64,000 nt of DNA, from contig NC_049980.1 in the NCBI RefSeq assembly GCF_000003815.2, forward strand, positions 32,699,212-32,763,211, given 5' to 3'. The notes under the pieces were generated by a model, which saw only the letters and a program-made list of their open reading frames with translations, made no database searches and had not been told where the DNA came from. Source of the DNA: Branchiostoma floridae. Taxonomy: Eukaryota; Chordata; Leptocardii; Amphioxiformes; Branchiostomatidae. The position numbers and the translations under genes were made by a program. Position 1 is the stretch's first letter. Every line of letters starts with the position of its first letter. Shown piece after piece: positions 23,057 to 34,093 of this stretch.

Positions 23057-23536
23057 GGTCTCATTGATGTATTACTCCGCGAGTGGGTACCCTAAAAGAG
23101 ATCCGAGCCAAAAATGAACGGCTGCACGGACGCATGTTTTTAGCGGTGAGAAATTCCCTTTTAGCCAGCGGAACTGATCTCAAAAGTTAGATTGGTGAAA
23201 GCTTGCTTGTAACTGAAGATATTAGCAGGTAAAGTTTTGCAGCAGCGCGCTAGGTCGGAGGTACACAGCCCTGGGTTCTGAGTGGTGCGGTTGTACACTC
23301 AAAGCGAAAAAAGTGCCTTTTGTGGGGATTGACTAATCGTAGTTTGTAATTGCTATAAAAAAAGAACCAGTGTCTATTTGACGTTGGCAATTTTTTCCCA
23401 CGATATAGGGTAAATGTGCTCAACATCAAATGAAAAATCTACTAAAATTTTACGTAGCATCATTATGAACGCGCCCATGAAAAACACGAATTATAACATA
23501 CAAGTCTATGGAAAGAAGAAACTCATCAATGAGACC
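23057..23536. mobile_element. TIR element with CTAA target duplication
   Basis: The 13-base ends GGTCTCATTGATG and CATCAATGAGACC are perfect inverted repeats. CTAA flanks both sides (23053-23056 and 23537-23540). The 480-base interior includes CGCGAGTGGGTACCC and GCAGCAGCGCGCTAGG. No recognisable transposase, superfamily not identified. Confidence 0.82.
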
Positions 23537-23899
23537 CTAAAGGCGGTTTACTGGTTATGCAAAACAAACGAACATCATCCTAAAATATATTCATTCATTT
23601 ATAAGAAGGCCTCTTCGATTTGAGAAGCTCAGATGGAGGGCTTTTTGTTGGTTAAAAACACATAAGACATAGTGTACAGAACAAGACTTGTACCATGGGA
23701 TTTGGTGTCAAAATGTTACAGATCCCCCTTCCTGAAGATTTTATATGTGAAAGCCCCGGAACATATGACTCATGGTACCTAAACTATGGTACAAAAGGCT
23801 AATTAAAGTTTTTCATCAACAAAGGCTGTAGCAAACAAGCACACAACATCCACACAACAGGAGACAATATAGCAAAACAGGCTACCAAGCGATCACAGC

Positions 23900-24130
23900 C
23901 CATCCTCTGTCCTTGGTGCTGAATGACAGTCTAACGAGGAATCATCTTTACCAACAGGGAATCGCACATGGCTGGTTTTGTTGTGTTTTAAGTGAAGAAG
24001 AAAATCTCTCCCTTTTAGTTTTAAAGAAAAATGATCTGACGTTTTTAGTCAGAGCCGCTTTTCCTAGCCTTGGCGCTGAACGTCATTCTGCTGAGGAATC
24101 ATCTTTATCCACAGGGAATCTCACTGAGAA
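23900..24130 (+). repeat. dispersed repeat with internal duplication, copy 2
   Basis: Two tandem units contain CCTTGGTGCTGAATGACAG...CTTTACCAACAGGGAATC and CCTTGGCGCTGAACGTCATT...CTTTATCCACAGGGAATC, matching the inverted copy at 16.4-16.7 kb. Confidence 0.7.
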
Positions 24131-24789
24131 GCAGCTGTCAATCTTCTCTATTCATATCATTACAGTGTGCTGTGTCCAGAGACTTACTCAGAAGTGAATG
24201 TGCACTCAAGAAATATGCCTTACAGTTTGACTTACAGTTTCAGGGATATACAAAGACAGAAGTAATTTAACTGAACTTATAGATGCAAGCTAATGTATTC
24301 AGGTTTGTACATTCTTTCTTGACTTTTGAATCTTACAGTTTAATGATTTTTTAAATGTACATCGGACTGTCTGACCCTTGATTTTATAAACTGAACATGA
24401 TGTACAGTGTTAAAACAATTGTTGTTTGTTTGTTTGTTTGTTTATTGAGATCTCCATTTGACAAGAAGTAAAATCCATTCTTCCTGGAGTCCCTAATACT
24501 GTCCCTTACTCTAGTGGAAAGGGGATATCATGACAATATAAGTTATTTTACCCACATCTGGGGAAAATGGGAGAATGTCCTTTTGCATAGTTGATAGTAA
24601 AAGCGGTCTTACCAACCATCCTGTATTGAAACAACTGCCCCTCCAACAATGCCGCATATACGGAAAAGTTGCAGTAAATTTTCACACACAGTTGTTAACT
24701 TTTACCTACTGAGAAGTCGTGGTACTTCGTGTCTGAGAGACATTACCAGGTGTCAGGGACAACACACCACAGTATGAACATGATCGTTG

Positions 24790-25095
24790 CAGGGTTTAAC
24801 AAGTTTTCTAAAATTCACTTGTCATATCGGGCAAATACATAAAAAATTTACTTGCCCGAACCAACTTTCTATTTGCCCCAAATCTAAATAATATTTTTCT
24901 ATGTTTTTTTTTCACTTTCATCAATACAATTCTTTTATCATCGGCTCTATTTTTCTGTGTTGACCAATGCTTGATGCCGCTACTGTGAAAAGTAACATGT
25001 CTATACAAATCCCACTCATGGAAAAATCTTACTTGCCCAATCAGGCAAGTGGGCTATGACATGTACTTGCTGGATCAGCATTTTTACATGCCGAG
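24790..25095. mobile_element. GGTTGGACAAGT-family element, copy 1
   Basis: It begins CAGGGTTTAACAAGTTTTCT and contains TACTTGCCCGAACCAACTTT and CTTACTTGCCCAATCAGGCA. The ends are degenerate. The family recurs at 31.7 and 35.6 kb. It abuts the pogo-like element at 25109. Confidence 0.75.
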
Positions 25096-25108
25096 GACAA
25101 ACGGACTA

Positions 25109-25520
25109 CAGTAGAAGTCGCTTAAAGGCACGGCCTATTTGCCAGTGAATTTCGTGCAAATATCCGACTGGTGCAATAATGCGAAGTTATCTAGCTGGAC
25201 CGCACCGGTTTGGGATTTGTTGATTCCGTGCAATTAACAGAGACAGGAGTGTGCTGCGGGAGCTGCAAGATTCACCGCCAGCTTCAACCAGCAGTACGAA
25301 GAAAGAAGACGGCGCCGGCACCTGCCAACTAGCAACACATCCACTTCCAGCATCCACATATGCGAAGAGTGCGGCAGGACGTGCAAATCCAGAATCGGAC
25401 TTACCAGCCACCAAAGAACACATGCGGCCAACCGGACGTGACGTCATCGTCGGCAACGACGGACAGCCCTAAGCAGTAAGCAGTGCAGTAATCCGTTGTG
25501 CAATTAACTGGCTTCTACTG
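25109..25520. mobile_element. pogo/Tigger-like non-autonomous element
   Basis: Ends are CAGTAGAAGTCGCTTAAAGG on the left and, reverse-complemented, CAGTAGAAGCCAGTTAATTG on the right. Both are flanked by TA (25107-25108 and 25521-25522), the duplication typical of Tc1/mariner/pogo elements. CAGTNGAANNC starts resemble Tigger termini. The interior does not encode a transposase. It carries a fragment of another element's protein (next entry). Confidence 0.75.
25238..25441 (+). pseudogene. captured C2H2 zinc-finger fragment of a retroelement
   Basis: This open segment of 67 codons, ending in TGA at 25439-25441, lacks its own convincing start. It encodes a basic stretch (FNQQYEERRRRH) followed by a classical finger with CEEC, SRIGLTSHQRTH: C-x2-C-x12-H-x3-H. 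A terminal finger containing SRIGL-SH-R-H is familiar at the C-terminus of endonuclease/reverse-transcriptase polyproteins of non-LTR retrotransposons. It is wholly inside the pogo-like element, so it appears captured. Whether it is transcribed is unknown. Confidence 0.55.
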
Positions 25521-26755
25521 TATGAAACTTGTCCAACCCTGCATTGTGCTGACAATAGCACAACAGAGTGTTTGGGACAGCTGGTCCTGTCAGGTGTTCA
25601 GAAGGTGGACATGTCTGTGAAACCTTTTGTGTGGCAACAGCAGATGTCACTTAATGTCTAATATCCTCAGATTAAGGAGATTAAACAACTTGTCCCTCCA
25701 ATAATACATTGTGAGATTAAATGACTATCGACCATTAGGGATACAAAGACTGTCTTAGTCCTACAGAAAATGGAAGTTGAAAAAAAATTGCATGGGTGCC
25801 AACTACCTACTAGTACTGCTATGCTCCAAGTTTAACTTTCTGCTGGAGATGATAAAGAACTGGAAAATCAAATTAGTGATACTGTCATCTTATCTTATTT
25901 CTATATATACATATATCAGTACTGAGCGGTTTAGCACCATTTTCCACAGTGTAGGGAGCACCGTAGACTAGGAAATAGGATGCAATTTTCTACTATCATT
26001 ACTAGTATGTGACAACCATGCATCCTATTTTCTGCCAGCTTTCTGTTTCTGGACTTATCTTCAAACTTTTTTTTATTTTCTTATTTGAACACTGATGCTA
26101 TAACTTAATAAGCATAGCAACCTAATCATTATGTGCTGAGTAAGCAATTACATTTACAGACTGGCCTGTTGGAATCCAAACCTCTTCATACCAAAGTATG
26201 CATAAGTTGCAAGTTCAACTTCGACACACTGTTAATTCATTCTTATTGACATTGCTACTGATGTTTATAATAATTGTACAAACAATCAACAGTCCCATCA
26301 TTACACTTGTATTATTCTACAAACAGCAAAAACATTCCTATTACCCCTTGGTGTGTATGTAAACTGTTTGTTGTAAATATTGTCTTTTGTCAGTGCAGGA
26401 TGGACAGTGGTGGTAAACCACTGATGGAGATCAAAATAAACATTGTCAAGTGAATACAGTATCTAACACGTGGGGGGAGGAGAAGCTATCCATGTCTAAA
26501 TATACGATTAATAGATAGGACAAACAACAATATGGCTAATGACAATTGACATGCTAATTTCAATTTAGAATCAACAGAAAGTAAATAATGGTTTGTCACA
26601 TCACGCTAAGTAGTTGTTTTGGGCATTGAAATACAGACAAGGAAGACTGTGGCCATCCGTACTTTATTGGTTGCCAGCTATTCTGAAAGGTTGCATGCAT
26701 GCATTTGGTCGGAAGACAGGAAAATTCATGGAAAACAAACTCATGGTGGTCTTAC

Positions 26756-26768
26756 CTTTTAAATCCAT
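26756..26768 (-). CDS. cntln: centlein exon 1, coding part (start codon)
   Basis: The predicted first coding exon of the centlein gene encodes only M-D-L-K plus the first base of a split codon. The ATG reads on the minus strand from 26768. The exon ends at AAAAG followed by the donor GTAAGA (26755 downward). The trailing G joins the AT at the start of exon 2 to give Asp, so the phase (1) matches exactly. Reading upstream in the same frame there is a TAG about 60 bases before the ATG, which supports this ATG if the exon extends that far as 5' UTR. Human centlein has a much longer N-terminal extension before this point, so either the lancelet protein is shorter or further 5' exons exist. The start is inferred from splice phase, not homology. 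Confidence 0.6.
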
Positions 26769-26769
26769 C

Positions 26770-27440
26770 TGCGAAGTCTTTTCTTCGCGACACCACTGAC
26801 TATTCTCGAAGCAATTGTCCTGCTAAACTGGATATCTCGTGAAAAGCAGGCAAAAGTTGCTCTTGATTCAGATCATCGTGATGATTATGGCTTTCTGAAA
26901 ATACAACATTCATATTCTTGGAATCAAAACACAGGAACCAACATGGCGTCCAGGCAAGGCAGACGACATTTAACAAAACTGACCCAAACAAAGCGAAACC
27001 AGACAGTACTTCTTAATCTAGATGCGATTAGGACACAATTTACGTTATATTGTCTGATGCATATTCGCAGAAATCACGTATTTTTCTCGAGACGACAAAT
27101 ATCGTCACACATTTACCTTGTTTACAGTCGTTGATGGTTTGAATGGTGGCGCAATGCCTGGAAACGTTATGGACATGCGCACTGCGAAGTCGTCTCCAAA
27201 ATGGCACTAAATGATTCTTGTTTATCACATATATTGCAAAAAAATCATACAATACTACACAACAAAATAATATCATAGACACAGTAAATATTTGGTGTAT
27301 TTGTATTAAGATTTTATATGTTGTCGTACACATGACAGATCTGCCGTAAACTGGCTGGGAGGTGTCGTAAATGGTGTCACTCGCGGGTGTTCCAGCGACA
27401 GGGACAAGATGGCGGCGGTAGGTGGACATTCTCTTCGCTC
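26770..27440 (-). promoter_or_regulatory. candidate promoter zone of centlein
   Basis: This lies immediately upstream of the inferred centlein start codon. It contains an ATGGCGTCC element at 26944, an NRF1-like ATGCGCACTGCG around 27173, an AAAATGGC near 27197, and a full YY1-type CAAGATGGCGGC at 27405-27416. YY1 and NRF1 sites are typical of TATA-less promoters of broadly expressed genes, which suits a centrosomal protein. The transcription start is not visible. The ATG inside the YY1 motif (27409) opens a 69-codon plus-strand frame that I do not recognise, so a divergent transcript is possible. Confidence 0.4.
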
Positions 27441-27544
27441 TCTCGGTTTCTGTCACAATTTCCTTCCATTTCTTACGATATGTGCATATCCGAGAAGGCT
27501 AATGTGTAGTTATATGTCTTCACCTTTTGTTGGGAGTTGCACGT

Positions 27545-27690
27545 TGCTATTGGCTGCCCCGATCTTTAAGAGGGGGACGATATGTGCGCGACTGTTGTCG
27601 GTCACTTTTCCGACCTGACGCGCGCTCGCACAAAATGTGGTGTAGCTTATAAGGCGGCGAGCGCTCCCACACGACAGGCCTAACGGTGCA
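27545..27690 (+). promoter_or_regulatory. candidate CCAAT/TATA core promoter, rightward
   Basis: An inverted CCAAT box (CTATTGGCTG, core at 27549-27553) is followed about 100 bases later by TATAAGG at 27648-27654 in CpG-rich DNA. The spacing resembles a classical core promoter with a start near 27675-27680. No coding exon is recognisable downstream before the GC-rich element at 27986. It could drive a non-coding RNA or a distal basonuclin first exon, or be fortuitous. Confidence 0.25.
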
Positions 27691-27985
27691 TGCTATCGAC
27701 ACTTTATTACACTGCCATGTTTGTCTTTGTCTGTTGTGTACGTCAACTTCGTGTAGTGCGTGTTGGACGAGTTTTTTTTTTTTTTGCGCGCGGGAAATCT
27801 GGATGGTAGTAGTGGTAGTAGGACCGCTGGCTCTCCGCGGTGTCATCAGCAGTCCGGCACCCAGCTGTCATGTGTGCCCCCTCCTGTCATGTACGCGCCG
27901 CGCCGAGATGAAACAAGCGCCGCTAGCCACTTGCCACCCCCACCGGCCAGCCACCGAAACACCGGCGTCAACCAGGGAAACATGC

Positions 27986-29074
27986 GCGGATCCAGGGGGA
28001 GGCGCGCCAGGCGCGCGCCTCCCCCTTCAGCTGGCAAAAAAAAAAATTAGCAAGATAAACCTAGTCTTCGGAAGTTATGCCAAGAATATTGACAACGTTA
28101 TAAAACTAATTCGCTTATTTGAAAGGAGATTTTCTGGTAATTATTTAGAGAAACTTGCAGTTTGCAATTAATATTGGGTCTTCAAAGAGTCACGTAAACT
28201 TACGGTAAAGGCCCGGGGCGCGGCCGCATCAATTTCTCCCCATGAAACTGGTGGGTCGCTGTAAGCCAAAATCGGCGCTCAAAGATATAGAAAGAGCGTG
28301 AAAATTTTGTAAGATCTCCAGAAAATCAGCGGAATTTAATTATTTTTTATAAACTGGGGATTTCTATCGTCCGTCATCAGAGAGACGCAACCGGTCGACC
28401 CCGCCTTGGGAAAATCGGCGTCGTGCGCCGACACCCCCTCCCCACTCCAGTCTGATCAGTCGCCGCAATGACCGTGCTGACGTTTTTGTTGTCATTTTCC
28501 CCCGATTAATCGTCATCAATTGCCACCGCAGAAGCAAAAAGAGTCCGAAATATATGCAATTTCAAATGCGTAAGACACTTTCAAAATCGTCTCCGGCAAG
28601 CCACTCAGATCCCACGAGATTTCTATGCGATTTCATAGGAGTGCGAGCCGCTTCGCGGTGAAAGGCAAATCGTCAGCCAGGTACAAATAATTTTGCGATA
28701 TTGTTTGTGTAGCGTGGCGTCATTTATGAATATTAACAAGGAGGAACTAGCCTTCGTTAGGGTTGTTAGCTTTTTTCCTCAGTGGTAGTTGCTAAAAGTA
28801 GTTAAAAAATGTCCCTAACGTGAACTAGACAGCCACAGACATGACAAAAAGTTAGTGTTAGTTTGCTCCTCAAATTTGCTCAGAGATGGCTCTAAAATGC
28901 ACCAGAGAGCCTCTATTTCTTAAAAATTTTCTGGGGGAGGCCCCCCATACCCCCCCCAACGAGAGGGGGGAACCCCCCTCTCGTGCTCTCCCCCCGCGCA
29001 GCTTGCGCTGCGCGGCCGCGGCCTTCGGCCGCGTCATGGTGCGCGCCCCCCCCTTAGCGAATTTCTGGATCCGC
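27986..29074. mobile_element. GC-rich element with GCGGATCCAG ends
   Basis: It begins GCGGATCCAGGGGGAGGC and ends with CTGGATCCGC, perfect 10-base inverted termini about 1.09 kb apart. Just inside each end are GC-rich palindromes (GGCGCGCC...GGCGCGCGCC on the left and a block of three hairpins at 28955-29035 on the right). No transposase was recognised. It resembles the widespread invertebrate repeats that start with GGATCCAGG. Class unknown. Confidence 0.6.
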
Positions 29075-29119
29075 CAGTGGGAAAACTTAATACCCTTTTA
29101 GTGGTTCATTAAGTCCTGC

Positions 29120-31130
29120 CCTTAGATACATGTAATATGCAATGTCCTGTGCTCCCTGGAGTGTCTGGGCACCACCAGATAAAAAAGGTCTTGGGTCACC
29201 GTTCTTGAATTCCATAATGAAAACCAGTATAATCTCTGAGCAAATGGGGTCATGCCGGCCAGTGTATTATAAATCAGAGAACACACACACAACGGTGATC
29301 TCCGATACATATGCATTGTTTGACACCGTATGACCCTGCGTTTTTTTTTTCTTGGTGGCTGCGAGGTCTGATAAACGAGACTCAAGTCGCAGGTCCAGGG
29401 GCACAGGGCTGTGATAAATGGACCAGTCTATTTACACTGCCGTCCCTGGCCTGGCGGCTTATAGAGGCCAGGTGGAGAGGGTTCACTGGCGGTATGACAC
29501 TTCAAAGGCATACGGGGCACTTGCCTATGAAATCGGATAGTGGCACCAAACTAATGCAGGAAGTGTCCCCGCCTGGCAGTCTGGAGATGGAGCAAGGGCG
29601 CTGGAGAGAGACACTGGGCAAATATGTTCCAAATAAACACCGCGCACAAGTGCCTTGTATCATTTCCATCAACAGTTTGGTCATTGTTTTGCCATACAAG
29701 TGGCGACCGCGGCCTGGTGGCTTACTTCTTCCCCCGACCCTAGTGGAACATGTATGTGACTCACATGTGCGAAAAATGCGAGACATTCCCGTCTGGGCCC
29801 GGTGTCCCCCTCAAGACAAGGAATCCCGTCGTCCAAACACTCCGAGATAGCTCTCCGAGACATGACATTCTCCACAAACTTGCTGAGGTAATTTCATTCA
29901 TGCCAACCCCACAGGGCAAGAAGGTAGACAGGCTGGATCTTAATGGGGTCCCTAAAGAGACAACAGACCCACATTCTTCATGCTGGGAACATCATCATCT
30001 TGGGTATTTGTTTTGGTGTCTGGGACAGCTTCATATAGGATCCCCTCCTTCCTGTGGACAATCCATCCCAGATGTCTCCCAGACCTTGGGAGGGGACCCT
30101 GTCCTTGTTTTCAGGCGGCAGAATTCTCTCCCTCTAATATTTCTGGAGAACTGTCGCTGCTCAGACCAATGTCGGACGGGTCATTAAAACCATAACACCT
30201 GTGCTTCAGCACTTTGGGAACTCTGATGAGGATGCAAGACCTTCGAGTAGATCCGTCTTGCAGCTGGCAAGATTTGGTACGTAACTTCTAAAGGATGTTT
30301 TGTCAAGACTCAATGCTGATGTTCTACAGGACCACATGGCCAAAGGTGTGAACCTCCCCACCAGGGTCCAATTGAATGTCATCACCAATCATAGCACTAG
30401 CTGTACAATATTATTATGGATCTATATGTCTGCTGCAAATGCCCTCTCGCTGACTTTGTCCCATATCTAGACAAGAAATCATGGCCATTTCAAAGTGACG
30501 TGTTTCTTAATCCATTTAAGTGGACATCATAAAGGTTGATTCGACTCAATCTGCAAGAGTCCTGATATGTTTCTCCTGGGAGCTCGAGTCTTAAATAACT
30601 TAGCAAGATAGCAAGGTGACTTTCCAATGTCTATTGATTTTGAATCAAGAAGTGGCCCTACATTTTGTGAAAAGAGGCACATTGGATGGATGCACATCAA
30701 CCGGTAGATCCTACATGACCGGTGGAGTGTCCTTATTTCTTTCCATCAAGGAATGCCTTATGCGCAGGTATTGATCGCTCGGACATTTACCAAGGGAATG
30801 GTCAGTGGAAAAGCTGCGTAATGAAAACAGTCACGTTTCCCCTGAAAGCTTTCTGGGGAGGCGGTATAATGGGGGTGGGTAGGTACGCACGCCACGCCAC
30901 GCCGACTTTTTCACATCATGTCACCTGTCCGGTCGCGCAGATATGAAGGATTCGGTTTGTTTGAACTGTCTTGTTATGGCAAAGCCTTGTGTTTCGGCAG
31001 TGGCTTATCCTCTTTCCAAAACTACATGTCATTTCCTTCGCCGGTGACCTCTATTCCGAGCGGGCCCTGAGCCTGGGACCTCTCATGATTTCCATCTGCC
31101 ACGGCCAGCTGAAGTAGAATTAGGGTCAAT
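29120..31130. promoter_or_regulatory. 2-kb unique intergenic block, possible enhancers
   Basis: This is a long stretch without repeats or transposon ends between the two genes. Two overlapping plus-strand open frames (29311-29850, 179 codons; 29750-30187, 145 codons) give products with no domain or compositional bias I recognise and no splice logic, so I treat it as non-coding. The sequence keeps CpGs and high complexity, unlike neighbouring neutral DNA, as expected for conserved non-coding elements. Confidence 0.3.
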
Positions 31131-31700
31131 CAAAAATCTCTTTTAGTCATCTTCGGGGGAAAGTGGCTGAAATGAACTTGCCCAAACGAGCTCTGACAGC
31201 ATGTCCACTTTGGGGCTAAATTTTGTTTCATGTTTGTCCTTGATATCCATTTGTGTCGTTTGGCTGGGCAACATGTAGAATATTCTTCAGGAATCCTGCT
31301 GGAAATGGTACGTTCCAATTTACAAGTGCAGGTTTCGGCTTCCTACCAGTACTGGGAAAGAGAAACCCTCCAAAAGTGGTTACTCTCTGTGCCGCAAGTT
31401 TCTGTGAGTTTCTGTTTTATTTATTTCTTTTTTTTACCTGGCTAAAGAGGACTTGAATCCCAAAGAGCAATCTATTCAAGTCTTGTTCAAAACCCCTCGG
31501 ATTGAGTGACCACTGGCCAAGGAGGGTTCTTCGCCTTCATATTGGGCACTGACCAGCGGGTGGTGATTGGTCAGACAGTGCCCGTGAAGTGCAGAGAAAA
31601 GTGAGTGCGTCCGAAAGTGCAGATGGGATTTTCTGAGTGTCCATCGTGACCGGTGCCTCGCTGCATACTGATCCCATTTCGGACAAAGTTTTTACTCCTG

Positions 31701-32021
31701 CAGGGTTGGACGAGTTTTCTAAAATCTGCTTGTCCTATCAGGCAAGTACATAAGATACATACTAGCCCGGACCAACTTTTCACTTGTAATGACATTTTTT
31801 TCTAATTATTTATATCACTTCTAGTAATGGAATTTTTTATTACTGCCTGTATTTTTCCATGATGTAGCCAATGATTGATGCCGACTGAAAATTAAGTAAA
31901 TCAAAATCTCACTCATGAAAAAAATCTTGCCCAATCGGACAAATGGGGTAGGACATGCGCTTGCCTGATCTGCACTTTCACTTGCCCGGGAAAATCGAGC
32001 TAGTGGACTTGTCCAACTCTG
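31701..32021. mobile_element. GGTTGGACAAGT-family element, copy 2
   Basis: It runs from CAGGGTTGGACGAGTTTTC to ACTTGTCCAACTCTG, so the ends are inverted (GGTTGGAC / GTCCAACT). About 320 bases, non-coding. Confidence 0.82.
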
Positions 32022-32269
32022 ATTCCTGAGTGCCAAAAATGTTAGAAAAAAAGACCTGTTATGATATATCTATGGTTAGTAATTCAGTTCCTAGTCACTG
32101 AAATGCCCGGCTGTTCACATAACATTTTGCACCAATGAGATCAAGGTAAACTGTGAATGTGATGATATTGGTATGAAATTCATCTTTCCCCACATAGGAA
32201 GAGGTGCATTTGATGCTTATGCATGCTTTTGCAAATATTGAGTCCTATTTAGAACTTGCCTCGTCTTGA

Positions 32270-32850
32270 ACAGGTGGTCATTATGGACTATCTTTGGCTC
32301 TTTTCGTCTCCGGAGACGGTCAACAGGATTCTTGTATAACATCTTTATGCTGGTGTCAATGATTGTCAATGGGAAAAATTTTACAAGACACCACCAAAAA
32401 GGGGTCAAGTGGCCCTTATGCAGAGGTGTTCACTTGTACATGTTTGACTGTATTGCGATGGTGGTCACTTGTACAGGTTTGACTGTATGTCTATGGCCAG
32501 GGCGTCTTTATGTAAAGGTGTTCAATTGTACAGGTTTGCCTGTATATCAATGACCAGGTGATCCTTATGTAGAGGTGGTCACCAGTACAGGTTGGACTGT
32601 ATATCAATGGCCAGGTGGTCCTTATGTAGAGGTGGTCACTAGTACAGGTTTGACTGTATATATCAATGGCCAGGTGGTTCTATGTAGAGGTGGTCACCTT
32701 ACAGGTTTGGCTGTATATTAATGCCCAGGTGACCCTTATGTAGAGGTGGTTGATGCACTTGTACAGGTTTGAGTTTGACTGTATATCAATGCCCAGGTGG
32801 TCCTTGCATAGAGGAGGACACCAGTACAGTACAGGCACAGCACAGTAGGG
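32270..32850 (-). mobile_element. CAGTCAAAC-family element with expanded end
   Basis: From the left it reads as the interior of the family (ATGGGAAAAATTTTACAAGA). Then come about six tandem copies of a roughly 60-base unit with GGTGGTCACTAGTACAGG, TTTGACTGTATATCAATGG and CCAGGTGGTCCTTATGTAG. It shows the same end-expansion as the large 36.7-38.3 kb copy. Confidence 0.8.
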
Positions 32851-33479
32851 TGCTTGCCCTTCAGGTTAATCCAACAAGCTTTGGTTGCTAAACTTTGGAT
32901 GACTTCCTTCTCCCAGCAAATGTTGGTGATTAAAACCTGAGTGATTCAGATTGCTGCACACTGCTGATCTTGTGATAATGTCAATTGTCATAATATCTAA
33001 CCCCTAATCTTTTACTGGCAGTGACAGCATTCTCCTTTACGGGTTAACAGAATATCACACGTGTAGTACACTATTCTTATCAACAGCTTCCAATGCAGTA
33101 GGCTTAAAATACGAGTTATTGCATTGTGATGTCTTAGTGTTAGTTTTGCAGCATACAGTGAAAATTGCAAAAGTGGCCACCTCTACATGTACGTAAGGAC
33201 ACCTTGCCATTGTGCCCATCTTTATTTGGTGGTCCCTCATATATTTCTTTCCAGTGGACAAAATATTAATGATTAATGAGTCAAACTTTTTCAATTGTCA
33301 TGGATACAGTGTATGGCAACTGGCTCAGCAGCATTATATAACAAGTCCAATCTAAACATTCTTTTATAATGATAACAATAACTTTATTGCAACTTCATAC
33401 CAGAAGGCTAATTGCAAAATAAAGTAAAGCCATAGTTTACATAATTGTATACATAGAAAAGAAGGAAAATGAGATTTAC

Positions 33480-33789
33480 AGATAAATTAAAAGGAAAATA
33501 ACATCTATTCTAAATCTACTTCTACTTAAGCTAATCAATGGGTTTGACTTCTTTTCCATATGCAGCTCGGGAGATGAATTGTCCGACATTTTCATAGATA
33601 AAGGAGTTGAACGACTTGAGTAAGAAGATTGCTTTTTTGTTGGTTGGTACATGTAAGGTGTGAGAAGCCTGGGAAACATTGACAAATAGAATGTAGTTCA
33701 TCTTCCACTGCTTTTCCTGGACAGTATTTACATGTTCTCTTGTCCAGGAGAAAACTGGACTTACATGATAAAGTAGATGTATGTTGCAA
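33480..33789 (-). pseudogene. non-LTR retrotransposon 3' fragment
   Basis: On the minus strand one frame gives DKRTCKYCPGKAVEDELHSI then CQC, the C-x2-C-x9-H-x4-C signature found near the C-terminus of many non-LTR retrotransposon reverse transcriptases. After a frameshift, a second frame continues with SFNSFIYENVGQFISRA to a stop. The left side (33.36-33.47 kb) is AT-rich with ATAACTTTATTGCAACTTC, like a 3' tail. It is dead (frameshift, truncated), and a small TIR element cuts its upstream side. Confidence 0.65.
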
Positions 33790-34093
33790 GGTTGTAGCCA
33801 GCCTGAAATCATTTGCTGTCTGCTCGATTTTGAATCCTATCATGTGCCCAAGGCTCCCCCAGAAAATTTTGTAATCTAGACCCTCAAAAACACTATTTCC
33901 TGCATTTTGAGGTGTAAATTTTGCTGGTAGACTAATCTGTTCAACGACATCTGTTTTGGTGAAAAATCACAGAAGGGAGACAGTTGTTTTTTTTATCTTT
34001 ACATAATTTATCGGTTTTTGTGAGTCACAGGAAGGAAAGGGCAAATTTTTTTTCTGTCCCCAGCTGCAAAATTCCGGGTGCTGGCTACAACCC
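33790..34093. mobile_element. short TIR element GGTTGTAGCCAGC
   Basis: The left end GGTTGTAGCCAGCCTGAAAT and the right end, reverse-complemented, GGGTTGTAGCCAGCACCCGG define a 304-base element inserted at the broken upstream side of the retrotransposon fragment. Non-coding. Confidence 0.7.

Larger units (their letters stand above)
20222..26755 (-). other. centlein intron 1
   Basis: This 6.5-kb phase-1 intron contains, from right to left, nothing recognisable at 25.5-26.7 kb, a pogo-like element, a GGTTGGACAAGT-family element, a dispersed Ser/Leu-coding-like repeat (23.9-24.1 kb), two TIR elements (23057-23536, 22558-22899), a CAGTCAAAC-family copy, a GA run, a unique block, a CATC microsatellite and two caggttgc-family elements. 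Confidence 0.8.

Noticed and set aside
27686-28171. 161-codon plus-strand frame
   Set aside because: It runs across the GC-rich transposon terminus at 27986 and a T-run. No conserved product is recognisable.
29311-30187. Overlapping open frames of 179 and 145 codons on plus
   Set aside because: No recognisable domain, no splice or start support, and composition does not look coding. They lie in a unique block better explained as non-coding regulatory DNA.
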